Source: Clostridia bacterium
GTDB lineage: Bacteria > Bacillota > Clostridia > Christensenellales > Aristaeellaceae
Direction of reading: 5' to 3'
Assembly: GCA_017544935.1 (NCBI GenBank)
Contig: JAFYDF010000094.1
Coordinates: 1 to 53,562, forward strand
Length of the DNA: 53,562 nucleotides
Shown here one piece after another: positions 29,983 to 36,976 of this stretch. Made by a program: the position numbers and the translations under genes. The notes under the pieces were generated by a model that saw nothing but the letters and a program-made list of their open reading frames with translations, did no database searches and had not been told where the DNA came from. Each line of letters begins with the position of its first letter. Positions within the stretch are counted from its first letter, which is position 1.

Positions 29983-30477
29983 ATGCAAATCCTGTGGGTC
30001 GTTATACTGATCATATGGGCTGTTGCTGTCAATGCCAATAAAAAGAAGAAGGTCGCACAGAAAAACGCGGCAGCCGGTACGGTTAAGCAGCCTGTAGTGC
30101 CTGTTAACCGCGGAGTTGCATCTGCGACCAAGACGAAGACAACGCAGAGCAAACCCCCAAAGCATGTAGCCCCCGCGCCTGCTATCAAGCCTGCCGAATC
30201 GTATGGCGAAGGTTTTGCACATAAAGAAGAGCGCGACGGTTCAATTAATATGCCCCCGCGCGAAGCACATGAGCATGAAGGTAAGCCAATGCCCTGTCCG
30301 GCAGATGAGAGGGAAGCTCCACGTCCGCGTCCAGCTGAACTGGCAAACCAGCCAGAAACCGTACGACCCAATCAGCTCCAGGTTGTGTTTTCCAAGAATG
30401 CCGTTCTTGAAGGCGTAATCATGTCTGAAGTTCTGAAGCGTCCGGAATTCCGCAATGGACGTCGTGTATATCGCTGA
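29983..30477 (+). CDS. unknown protein with N-terminal membrane anchor
   Basis: 164 residues. One N-terminal hydrophobic helix (ILWVVILIIWAVAV), a Lys-rich stop-transfer segment (NANKKKKVAQK), a Pro/Ala/Lys-rich linker of about 90 residues, and a compact C-terminal block (LQVVFSKNAVLEGVIMSEVL, RPEFRNGRR). AAAGGAGGG precedes the ATG. Placed between floA and a response regulator with short gaps. No family recognised; a membrane-tethered adaptor is only a guess. Confidence 0.72.
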   Translation: MQILWVVILIIWAVAVNANKKKKVAQKNAAAGTVKQPVVPVNRGVASATKTKTTQSKPPKHVAPAPAIKPAESYGEGFAHKEERDGSINMPPREAHEHEGKPMPCPADEREAPRPRPAELANQPETVRPNQLQVVFSKNAVLEGVIMSEVLKRPEFRNGRRVYR

Positions 30478-30489
30478 CGGAGGCGTGTA

Positions 30490-31254
30490 ATGAGCGAACT
30501 GAATGCGATCCGTGTTCTGATTGCCGATGATGAGCCTGGAATGCGCATGATCCTCCGTAAAATGATTGCACGTGTGGATGGGTATGAACTGGTAGGCGAA
30601 GCGGCAGACGGTGCCGAACTTATGGAACTATTTGAAAACCTCCGGCCCCAGGTTGTGTTCTTGGATGTTGATATGCCAAAGATCAACGGGGTGGCCTGCG
30701 CTAACCAGATTCAGGATGTTGATCCGGACTGCGTGCTGATTTTCGCGACGGCTCATGAGGAATACCGCAGTGATGCCTTTGCGGTTTACGCATTTGATTA
30801 TCTGCTGAAACCGTTCAAGATGGAGCGTGTGGTGGAAACACTGACGCGGATTCGTGAAAGACGGCAGCTCCTGCATGACAGGCCGGTATTGACTCAGAAG
30901 GAGGAACAGCTACGGACAAAGCCTTTGGGCAGGATGATGCTCAAGCACCGTGACGGAGTATCCTTCATAAACATGGATGATATCCTTCTCATACAACGCG
31001 AGGAACGTTCAACTGTAATCTATACTGCTGATGGCAAAGCGTATTCCACATCGGATACACTGACGGAGACCGAAGCAAAACTGGATCCTCAGGTGTTCTT
31101 CCGCTGTCACCGCAGTTATATCATCAATTTGAACAGAATCCGTGACATCACTCCCTATGGACGTTGGACGTACATTGTTCGTCTTGATGGAACGGAGCGT
31201 GACGCATTGATTACGCAGGAGAAATATGAAGAGCTGGAACGACTGTTCCAATAA
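30490..31254 (+). CDS. LytTR-family response regulator
   Basis: 254 residues. The receiver domain (about 7-125) has the acidic pair Asp13/Asp14, phosphoacceptor Asp59 in VVFLDVDMP, a TAHEEY switch region and Lys in LLKPF. The C-terminal LytTR DNA-binding domain (about 150-254) shows DILLIQREERSTVIYTADG and FFRCHRSYIINLNRI. No histidine kinase is present nearby, so its partner is encoded elsewhere. CGGAGG lies 8 bases before the ATG. The gene contains the start and ribosome binding site of the next gene. Confidence 0.92.
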   Translation: MSELNAIRVLIADDEPGMRMILRKMIARVDGYELVGEAADGAELMELFENLRPQVVFLDVDMPKINGVACANQIQDVDPDCVLIFATAHEEYRSDAFAVYAFDYLLKPFKMERVVETLTRIRERRQLLHDRPVLTQKEEQLRTKPLGRMMLKHRDGVSFINMDDILLIQREERSTVIYTADGKAYSTSDTLTETEAKLDPQVFFRCHRSYIINLNRIRDITPYGRWTYIVRLDGTERDALITQEKYEELERLFQ

Positions 31255-31780
31255 TGATTCAAAGCGGGCGCAAAGGGTTATACATCCCTTTGCGCCCGTT
31301 TGGGATCCTTATTGCAGATTACTGATCTTGGGAAGTTTCCCTTCTGTCAAATCGAGGGAGGAATGCTTCTATTATGGCCATCCTCAGAACCGTTTCTGGA
31401 GAATGATTTCAACTGTTTACAATGAGAAAGTGCCTGGTACAATTGACGAGAAAAAAGAAATGCTGCTGCGCAGGCATATTGCTCTTTGGGATGTGATAAA
31501 GAGCTGTAGGATTATCGGATCGTCAGATGCGAGCATCTGCGATGCTATCCCGAATGATCTGAATGAACTGACGAAACATTGCCAGCTGGATATGATTTTA
31601 TTGAACGGGAAAACTGCAGAGCGTTTATATCTGCGCTACTGGAAGAATATGAAGATCCGCGTGTTAACGCTTCCTTCTACAAGCCCCGCGAATGCTGCGT
31701 GGAGTCTTGAACATCTAACCGAAGTATGGGGTGAGGCCTTGAACGGTAAAGACTTTTCAAAACCTTCAAAAAACCTATGA
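31226..31780 (+). CDS. DNA-deoxyinosine (hypoxanthine/uracil) glycosylase
   Basis: 184 residues of the uracil-DNA glycosylase superfamily group annotated as DNA-deoxyinosine glycosylase. Motifs: HPFAPVWDPYCRLLILGSFP with GSFPSVKS (motif A), YYGHPQNRFW, VIKSCRI and LPSTSPANA (motif B). ATG 31226 lies inside the response regulator gene; AGGAG sits 4 bases before it and it is the only ATG in frame upstream of the conserved region. The two genes overlap by 29 bases. Codons 14-25 form a perfect 13-bp hairpin. Confidence 0.87.
   Translation: MKSWNDCSNNDSKRAQRVIHPFAPVWDPYCRLLILGSFPSVKSREECFYYGHPQNRFWRMISTVYNEKVPGTIDEKKEMLLRRHIALWDVIKSCRIIGSSDASICDAIPNDLNELTKHCQLDMILLNGKTAERLYLRYWKNMKIRVLTLPSTSPANAAWSLEHLTEVWGEALNGKDFSKPSKNL
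31265..31298 (+). terminator. coding hairpin inside the glycosylase start region
   Basis: CGGGCGCAAAGGG and CCCTTTGCGCCCG pair perfectly over 13 bp around an 8-base loop, 11 bases after the LytTR stop. It has the look of a terminator for that gene but is followed only by TTT and lies within glycosylase codons 14-25. It could cut or tune expression of the downstream gene. Confidence 0.6.
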
Positions 31781-31818
31781 AAAGGCGTTAAAAGAACGCA
31801 AAATGCTTTAAAAAAGCG

Positions 31819-31847
31819 TTGACAGGCTCTTGAAATTATGTTAAATT
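31819..31847 (+). promoter_or_regulatory. promoter for rplU-prp-rpmA
   Basis: TTGACA at 31819-31824 with TAAATT at 31842-31847 after 17 bases (or TTAAAT after 16). AT-rich and immediately upstream of the L21 leader. Confidence 0.7.
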
Positions 31848-31854
31848 ATTGTTT

Positions 31855-31945
31855 AGCCGCGCGGAAGAGGCTATAAGTGCGCAATGCGCCGCCTCGTGGC
31901 TGAAAATGCCTTGTTTCCGGCGAGTTTGAATGAGGAGGTGCTGCC
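31855..31945 (+). ncRNA. ribosomal protein L21 leader RNA
   Basis: The rplU 5' untranslated region folds into nested stems: AGCCGC / GTGGCT (31855-31860 with 31896-31901), GAGGC / GCCTC (31867-31871 with 31891-31895) and GCGC / GCGC (79-82 with 86-89). Position and architecture fit the L21 leader found upstream of rplU in Bacillota, thought to allow feedback by L21. Assignment is by position and pairing, not by a covariance model. The GAGGAGG ribosome binding site follows. Confidence 0.65.
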
Positions 31946-31948
31946 AGA

Positions 31949-32254
31949 ATGTATGCGATCATCGCGACCGGCGGCAAACAGTACCGTGTCTCTCAGGGAG
32001 ACGTCATCTATGTGGAGAAACTGAACGAAGAAGTGGGCGCGGAGGTTACTTTCCCCGTGCTGATGCTGGGCGGAGACACTGTTGAAGTGGGCAATCCCGT
32101 ACTGGCTGGTGCCAGTGTTAGCGGCAAAGTGCTGCAGCAGGGCAAAGCTCAGAAGATCATCGTCTTCAAGTACAAGAGCAAGAAGAACTACCGCCGCAAG
32201 GCCGGCCATCGCCAGCCCTTCACCAAGGTCGAGATTACAGCGATCAACGGCTGA
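31949..32254 (+). CDS. rplU: 50S ribosomal protein L21
   Basis: 101 residues, full length. [20 protein letters not shown] is the L21 signature; the C-terminus [16 protein letters not shown] carries the rRNA-binding basic residues. GAGGAGG lies about 9 bases before the ATG. Its stop overlaps the prp start as TGATG. First gene of L21-Prp-L27. Confidence 0.98.
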   Translation: MYAIIATGGKQYRVSQGDVIYVEKLNEEVGAEVTFPVLMLGGDTVEVGNPVLAGASVSGKVLQQGKAQKIIVFKYKSKKNYRRKAGHRQPFTKVEITAING

Positions 32255-32577
32255 TGACGCGTGTAACTCTGTTCATAGATTCGCAGAAACGTCTGACCGG
32301 CTTTGAATGTGCTGGACACAGCGGATACGCGGAATCTGGAAGCGACATCGTGTGTGCTGCCGTTTCGGCTCTCTCACTGACATGTATCAATGCCATGGAG
32401 AGCGTTGCTGGTATCAGGCCAGCGGCTGATGAATCAGATGGACATCTGATCGTTACTCTCAATGAAGAGCAACTGACACATGATGCACAGGTCATTCTTA
32501 AGACCTTTGAACAGGGAATAAAAGACATAGCGGCTTCTTATCCCAAGTATGTTAGGTTTCACCGGATGGTGAAGTGA
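32254..32577 (+). CDS. prp: ribosomal-processing cysteine protease Prp
   Basis: 107 residues. His22 ([11 protein letters not shown]) and Cys34 (SDIVCAAVS) form the Cys-His dyad at exactly the family positions. Prp removes the N-terminal extension of L27, which is essential in Firmicutes that carry it. The gene lies between rplU and rpmA, as usual, with overlapping translation from rplU. Confidence 0.95.
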   Translation: MTRVTLFIDSQKRLTGFECAGHSGYAESGSDIVCAAVSALSLTCINAMESVAGIRPAADESDGHLIVTLNEEQLTHDAQVILKTFEQGIKDIAASYPKYVRFHRMVK

Positions 32578-32594
32578 GAACGGAGGACAACAAA

Positions 32595-32879
32595 ATGTTG
32601 AAAATGAATCTTCAGCTCTTTGCTCATAAAAAAGGTATGGGCTCTACCCGCAATGGTCGTGACAGCGAAAGCAAGCGCCTGGGCGTCAAGCGTGCCGATG
32701 GTCAGTTCGTGCTGGCCGGCAATATTCTTGTTCGTCAGCGTGGCACGCATATTCATCCCGGCCAGAACGTAGGCATCGGCAAGGATGATACCCTTTTCGC
32801 TAAGGCGAATGGCATCGTTCGTTTCGAGCGCCTGGGCCGCGACAAGAAGCAGGCTTGTGTATACCCTGTTGAGCAGTAA
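32595..32879 (+). CDS. rpmA: 50S ribosomal protein L27 with Prp-cleaved leader
   Basis: 94 residues from ATG 32595, preceded by CGGAGG at 9 bases. The N-terminus [10 protein letters not shown] followed by HKKGMGS matches the Prp site (cleavage after LFA). The mature protein has the L27 signature [16 protein letters not shown] and [20 protein letters not shown]. Obg, which often follows L27, is absent; a terminator follows. Confidence 0.97.
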   Translation: MLKMNLQLFAHKKGMGSTRNGRDSESKRLGVKRADGQFVLAGNILVRQRGTHIHPGQNVGIGKDDTLFAKANGIVRFERLGRDKKQACVYPVEQ

Positions 32880-32893
32880 GCGGTATTGTTAAC

Positions 32894-32919
32894 AACCGTC
32901 GCCTTTGGCGGCGGTTTTT
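32894..32919 (+). terminator. terminator after rpmA
   Basis: AACCGTCGCC / GGCGGCGGTT (10 bp, one G-U) with a 3-base loop and a TTTTT tail, 15 bases after the L27 stop. Confidence 0.88.
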
Positions 32920-32938
32920 GATTTCATGGGGGTTTTCC

Positions 32939-33859
32939 TTGATTATTGTTTATCCGGATTATTATCCGTCTTTTTACTGCATAGCGGACAAATGCAGGAA
33001 TTCCTGCTGCATAGGATGGGAGATCGATATTGATCCGCGCTCGCTTCGCAGATTCCTCTCGCTTTCAGGAGAACTGGGCGACTGTCTGCGTGAAAATATA
33101 ATGGCAGATGACGACGGTGCGCATTTCATTCTGGCGGAAGGCGAACGCTGCCCTTTCCTGGAGCAGAACGGATTGTGCAGATTGATCAGGGAAAAGGGCG
33201 AAGCATTCTTATGCCGGATCTGCAGTGATCATCCCAGATACTATCATTTCCGTTCAGACGGCATCGAAAAGGGACTGGGGCTCTGTTGTGAAGCTGCCTG
33301 TGATCTGATATTGAACCAAAGGGAACCAGTACGGTTTGTTATACGGGACGATGGCCGTCGTAAGACGCCGCCCAGGAAATGGGAGCAGCAATATGTCGTT
33401 CTCCTGAATGAGCTTGTCATGATTGCACAGGATCGCACAAAGCAGATACAGGATAGATTGAAATGTATCCTGTCGATGGTCGGGATGGAGAATGCGGATC
33501 TCACTCCGTCGCATTGGCTGGAAGAGTTTAAAAATCTTGAACACATGGATATGGAATGGGAGTATTTGTTGGACAGCGCCGCTTTTGAAGATAATCCTTT
33601 GGCATTTCCGCCGGTAATGGTAGAACAGCTGATAGTATATTTTATGTACCGGCATCTGTTTGCAGGCTGTCAGTCTCGACTCGCTCCATATTATATTGGA
33701 TTTGCAGTGCTGAGTGTGAGGATGATCCTGGCAATCGCCGGCAATCGTCAGGAGATGCTGTGCGATATTGCACGGAGATATTCAGCGGAAATAGAGTACT
33801 CAGATGTGAATATACAGCAAATTATCTCTTGTCTTCAAAAGGAGGTTATCTGTAAATGA
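32939..33859 (+). CDS. FliB-like lysine-N-methylase family protein
   Basis: 306 residues if TTG 32939 is used (GGGGG six bases upstream); no ATG is available before the conserved YPDYYPSFYCIADKCRNSCC. The Cys-rich pattern (KCRNSCCIGW, CPFL, GLCRL, LCRICSDHPRYY, GLCCEAAC) is that of flagellin lysine-N-methylase FliB and its many relatives in non-flagellated Clostridia, whose Cys probably bind an Fe-S cluster. No flagellar gene lies in the window, so the target is unknown. Overlaps xth by 4 bases. Confidence 0.8.
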   Translation: MIIVYPDYYPSFYCIADKCRNSCCIGWEIDIDPRSLRRFLSLSGELGDCLRENIMADDDGAHFILAEGERCPFLEQNGLCRLIREKGEAFLCRICSDHPRYYHFRSDGIEKGLGLCCEAACDLILNQREPVRFVIRDDGRRKTPPRKWEQQYVVLLNELVMIAQDRTKQIQDRLKCILSMVGMENADLTPSHWLEEFKNLEHMDMEWEYLLDSAAFEDNPLAFPPVMVEQLIVYFMYRHLFAGCQSRLAPYYIGFAVLSVRMILAIAGNRQEMLCDIARRYSAEIEYSDVNIQQIISCLQKEVICK

Positions 33860-34608
33860 AACTGGCTTCATGGAATGTAAACGGCCTTCGCGCTGTGATG
33901 GGAAAGGGATTCCTTGACAGCATCCATACCCTGGACTGTGATATTTTTTGCCTGCAGGAAACCAAACTGCAGGAAGGTCAGATCAATCTTGAACTGGAAG
34001 GATACAGTCAGTATTGGAATTATGCTGATAAGAAGGGATACTCCGGTGTAGCTGTGTTTAGCAGGATCCAGCCGATTTCAGTGAACAAGGGGATAGGGAT
34101 CGAGGAGCACGACCATGAGGGACGAGTACTGACACTGGAGTTTGAAGATTTTTATTTCGTAGGATGCTATACACCGAATTCCCAGGACGGATTAAAAAGA
34201 CTTGATTACAGGATGAAGTGGGAAGATGATTTCAGAGAATACCTGATGAGACTTGATCGTGTAAAACCGGTAATCCTTTGCGGAGACTTGAATGTGGCAC
34301 ATGAGGAGATAGATATTAAAAATCCCAAAGCCAATCATATGAATGCCGGCTTTACGGATCAAGAACGCGAGAAAATGACCTGCCTGCTGTCAAGCGGGTT
34401 TACAGATACATTCCGTATGTTGCATCCGGAAGAGACCGGTGCATATTCCTGGTGGAGCTATCGTTTTCATGCGCGTGAAAACAATGCAGGATGGCGAATT
34501 GACTATTTCATTGTATCTGACAGGCTTAAAACACGTGTCAAAAATGCAGCGATACATAGTGAGATATTCGGTTCAGATCATTGCCCGGTTACATTGGAAC
34601 TTAACTGA
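33856..34608 (+). CDS. xth: exodeoxyribonuclease III (AP endonuclease)
   Basis: 250 residues, the usual size. Endonuclease/exonuclease/phosphatase fold: MKLASWNVNGLRAV, FCLQETKLQ (metal-binding Glu), GCYTPNSQDG, CGDLNVAHEEID (Asp/Asn pair), GWRIDYFIVS and the catalytic GSDHCPVTLEL. It nicks abasic sites produced by glycosylases. ATGA overlap with the upstream gene and AAAGGAGG before it. Confidence 0.96.
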   Translation: MKLASWNVNGLRAVMGKGFLDSIHTLDCDIFCLQETKLQEGQINLELEGYSQYWNYADKKGYSGVAVFSRIQPISVNKGIGIEEHDHEGRVLTLEFEDFYFVGCYTPNSQDGLKRLDYRMKWEDDFREYLMRLDRVKPVILCGDLNVAHEEIDIKNPKANHMNAGFTDQEREKMTCLLSSGFTDTFRMLHPEETGAYSWWSYRFHARENNAGWRIDYFIVSDRLKTRVKNAAIHSEIFGSDHCPVTLELN

Positions 34609-34664
34609 TTATATGAAAATCCTTAGGCTAGACCCTGGATTTACAAGAAAAGCCTGAAAAGTTG

Positions 34665-34693
34665 TTGACAAATCGTAACAAATTTGATATAAA
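34665..34693 (+). promoter_or_regulatory. promoter and structured leader of the VanY-fold gene
   Basis: TTGACA at 34665-34670, 17 bases, TATAAA at 34688-34693. The leader holds CACGGCTTGCCGTG (34717-34730), which can form a short hairpin, followed by GCCCATCGGGC. Confidence 0.75.
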
Positions 34694-34756
34694 AAAGATG
34701 GATTTGTTTATAAATTCACGGCTTGCCGTGCCCATCGGGCAGAAAGGTGATCTATC

Positions 34757-35908
34757 ATGGCCAAGGAAAAAACACGCAACGTATACCGCAGGCTGATTGT
34801 GTGGATGATTCTGTTTTTGCTGCTTGCCGCTTTGGCTGCAGCTGGTTACGTATATACAAAAAAACAGCTGGCTGACAGCGAAGCAAAGAATGCACAGGAA
34901 ATTGAGCGTATTAATGCTGAACGAGTTGCACAGTACAATGCTGCTGTTGCCGAGTTAAGCAGCCAGAAGGTCGAAGTCGTTAATGACCAGTGGCCGACTC
35001 CTGCTGCTGCGGGTTGGGACGTAATCGATTTGAGCACTTTCCCTGTAGGAAGCGGCTCCCAGCGCAATGTGACGCGCAAAGAAATGCTGACCAGCGGACT
35101 TCTTGTAATAAACCGTTGGAATGCAATGCCTGCTGATCTTACTGACGATATGATGATCAGCATCAGCAATCATAGCCGTGCTGACAAGGATAAGGAAAAC
35201 AATATTCCTACCTCAAATTCTTCTGTAATGCTTCAGACTGTTGCGGTAGAAGCTCTGATGGAACTGTATAAGGACGCTCGCGTCGAAGGCCTGGACATGG
35301 ATAATATAATTGTCGAAGAAGGATATCGTTCGATGGAAGTCCAGTCCAAACTCTGGTCAGATGAACTGAACAAGCTTTCAAGCCGCTATTCTGGAGATCG
35401 TCTGACTGAGGAAGTTCGCAAGTCAACCGCGTATCCCGGTACCAGTGATTTCCATACTGGCCTCAGCTTCAAAGTATATAACTGGAAAAAGGGTGACAAT
35501 GCTTTCTCAAGTACGCCGCTGCATGAAACTGAACAGGGCAAATGGATTTATCAGAATGCCTGGAAGTATGGTTATGTATTCCGCTTCCCTGTGCAGGGAT
35601 TCCCGTATGCTGATACGGAAGACAAGAGCTTCAAGACTGGCATCAGCCTGAGCATGAAAGTTTACCGCTATGTTGGCAAGGGAAATGCCGCAGCGATGAA
35701 CACTCTGGATATGTGCCTTGAAGAATATGTGGAATACCTGATGCAGCACCCCCACATTGCTATTTATGAGAATGGGACACTGCGCTATGAGATCTATCGT
35801 CAGGATGGTGGATATGCAGACACGACAGTAACCGTACCGTTTAATGCTAAGGGCTTTACCGCTTCTACAGATAACATCGGTGGACTGGTTACTGTGATCG
35901 AATACTGA
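34757..35908 (+). CDS. membrane-anchored VanY/LdcB-fold protein with lost zinc ligands
   Basis: 383 residues: basic cytoplasmic start, one helix (about 13-33), a coiled coil (about 35-72), then a D,D/L,D-carboxypeptidase (peptidase M15B) fold. The scaffold is plain: EEGYRSMEVQ, PGTSDFHTGLSF, GKWIYQNAWKYGYVFRFP, TGIS...YRYVG. But where active enzymes have SEHQTGLAxD this has SDFHTGLSFK (His to Phe232, Asp to Lys239), and ExWH becomes SMKV (Glu to Ser299, His to Val302). Zinc binding and catalysis should be absent; peptidoglycan binding or regulation is inference. AAAGGTGAT precedes the ATG. Confidence 0.85.
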   Translation: MAKEKTRNVYRRLIVWMILFLLLAALAAAGYVYTKKQLADSEAKNAQEIERINAERVAQYNAAVAELSSQKVEVVNDQWPTPAAAGWDVIDLSTFPVGSGSQRNVTRKEMLTSGLLVINRWNAMPADLTDDMMISISNHSRADKDKENNIPTSNSSVMLQTVAVEALMELYKDARVEGLDMDNIIVEEGYRSMEVQSKLWSDELNKLSSRYSGDRLTEEVRKSTAYPGTSDFHTGLSFKVYNWKKGDNAFSSTPLHETEQGKWIYQNAWKYGYVFRFPVQGFPYADTEDKSFKTGISLSMKVYRYVGKGNAAAMNTLDMCLEEYVEYLMQHPHIAIYENGTLRYEIYRQDGGYADTTVTVPFNAKGFTASTDNIGGLVTVIEY

Positions 35909-35925
35909 TTTGGAAGTGATACTTA

Positions 35926-35951
35926 GGAAAGGCGAAAGCCTTTCCTTTTTT
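35926..35951 (+). terminator. terminator of the VanY-fold gene
   Basis: GGAAAGGC / GCCTTTCC with a GAAA tetraloop and six T residues; a textbook rho-independent terminator. Confidence 0.93.
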
Positions 35952-35960
35952 GCGCAATCA

Positions 35961-35984
35961 AAAAGCACACTTGTGTGTGCTTTT
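35961..35984 (-). terminator. terminator of the cysE-cysS-TIM barrel operon
   Basis: AAAAGCACAC / GTGTGCTTTT with a 4-base loop. On minus it is followed by TTTTTGATT. It lies 12 bases past the minus-strand stop and back-to-back with the plus terminator. Confidence 0.85.
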
Positions 35985-35996
35985 ATATTATCTACG

Positions 35997-36884
35997 TTAT
36001 TTCTTTAATGCTTCCTTCTTGGCCTCGACTTCATTAGCAAGCCTACGGGCAACACCAGCAGCAAGAAGCAGTGCTTGAGGCAAAAGCTCACGCGGGAACA
36101 TTTCGTAGAAATGAAGGACTTCCAAGTTCATGTAACCTTTGAAATCGATTTGGGCAATAGCGTCAGTGATCTTGTCCCAATTCTGCTTTCCCATGTAGGG
36201 GAGAATATGGCTGTCATGCTTGTAGTCAGTGTCCTGTACATGAAGCATGGTCAGACGCTTGGGATCCATACCAGAGATAAAAGATTCTGGCTCAGTACCT
36301 GTAATGGCGCAGTGCCCAAGATCGCAGCAGGCTTTGAAACGTGGGCTCTCTAAAGAATCCATGAAAGTATTGATCCATTTTGGCGTATCATGGCGGCCGA
36401 AGAAGCACTGACGCTTTAGGTCATGAGTGAACAGGTTCTCCACGCCGATGTCTAAATCATACTTCTCTGCATATGGGAGGAAACTGCGCATGAATACACG
36501 GTTTTCTGCATCGGAGTCGATCGAAAGGTCTTCACGCGGGTAACGCAGTGTATGAATGACGATCTGCTTGATGCCTAGCCAATAAGAGAACTCGAGACTG
36601 CGTAGGATATCCTGGTAGTTTTTGCTTTCATAGTCTTCATCATATTTCATTGCCAGAGGAGCGTGCGCCTGTGGAAAAGTCAGCCCGACTTTTTCTGCGT
36701 ATTCACGTAGCTGCATGGCAAGGGCATAGCGTTCTTTGTCTGGCAGGTTGAGAATATCATTGCTTGGATCGATTCCATAGAAAGTATAATCAATACCGTC
36801 AAACCCGGCTTCATGGATCAGACGAAGCGCTTCGAGATCTCCATATTCATTGCGAATTGTGCCATTGTCTGTTGAAATCAGCAT
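35997..36884 (-). CDS. sugar phosphate isomerase/epimerase family TIM barrel
   Basis: 295 residues from ATG 36884 (AAGGAGG 7 bases upstream). Xylose-isomerase-like TIM barrel (AP_endonuc_2 family): GFDGIDYTFYG, QAHAPLA, QIVIHTLRYPRED, DIGVENLFTH, CCDLGHCAITG, MLHVQDTDYKHDSH and MNLEVLHFYE supply the usual metal-binding His, Glu and Asp. The substrate is unknown. It lies 92 bases after cysS with no terminator between, so it may be cotranscribed with cysteine genes. Confidence 0.88.
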   Translation of the reverse strand: MLISTDNGTIRNEYGDLEALRLIHEAGFDGIDYTFYGIDPSNDILNLPDKERYALAMQLREYAEKVGLTFPQAHAPLAMKYDEDYESKNYQDILRSLEFSYWLGIKQIVIHTLRYPREDLSIDSDAENRVFMRSFLPYAEKYDLDIGVENLFTHDLKRQCFFGRHDTPKWINTFMDSLESPRFKACCDLGHCAITGTEPESFISGMDPKRLTMLHVQDTDYKHDSHILPYMGKQNWDKITDAIAQIDFKGYMNLEVLHFYEMFPRELLPQALLLAAGVARRLANEVEAKKEALKK

Positions 36885-36976
36885 ACTTTGTTCCTCCTTC
36901 GATATGAAAATGATACTATGAAACAGCAATCTTCTTTTCAGATTCCAACTGGTTTGGATAGCCAGAGAATAACGCG

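Noticed and set aside
27204..34608. A defence island, because several DNA glycosylases and a nuclease cluster
   Set aside because: All are housekeeping repair enzymes interspersed with ribosomal and membrane genes; no restriction, toxin, CRISPR or phage-related signature is present.
34700..34756. Riboswitch in the leader of the VanY-fold gene
   Set aside because: Two short overlapping inverted repeats are seen, but no known aptamer core and the leader is only about 60 bases.
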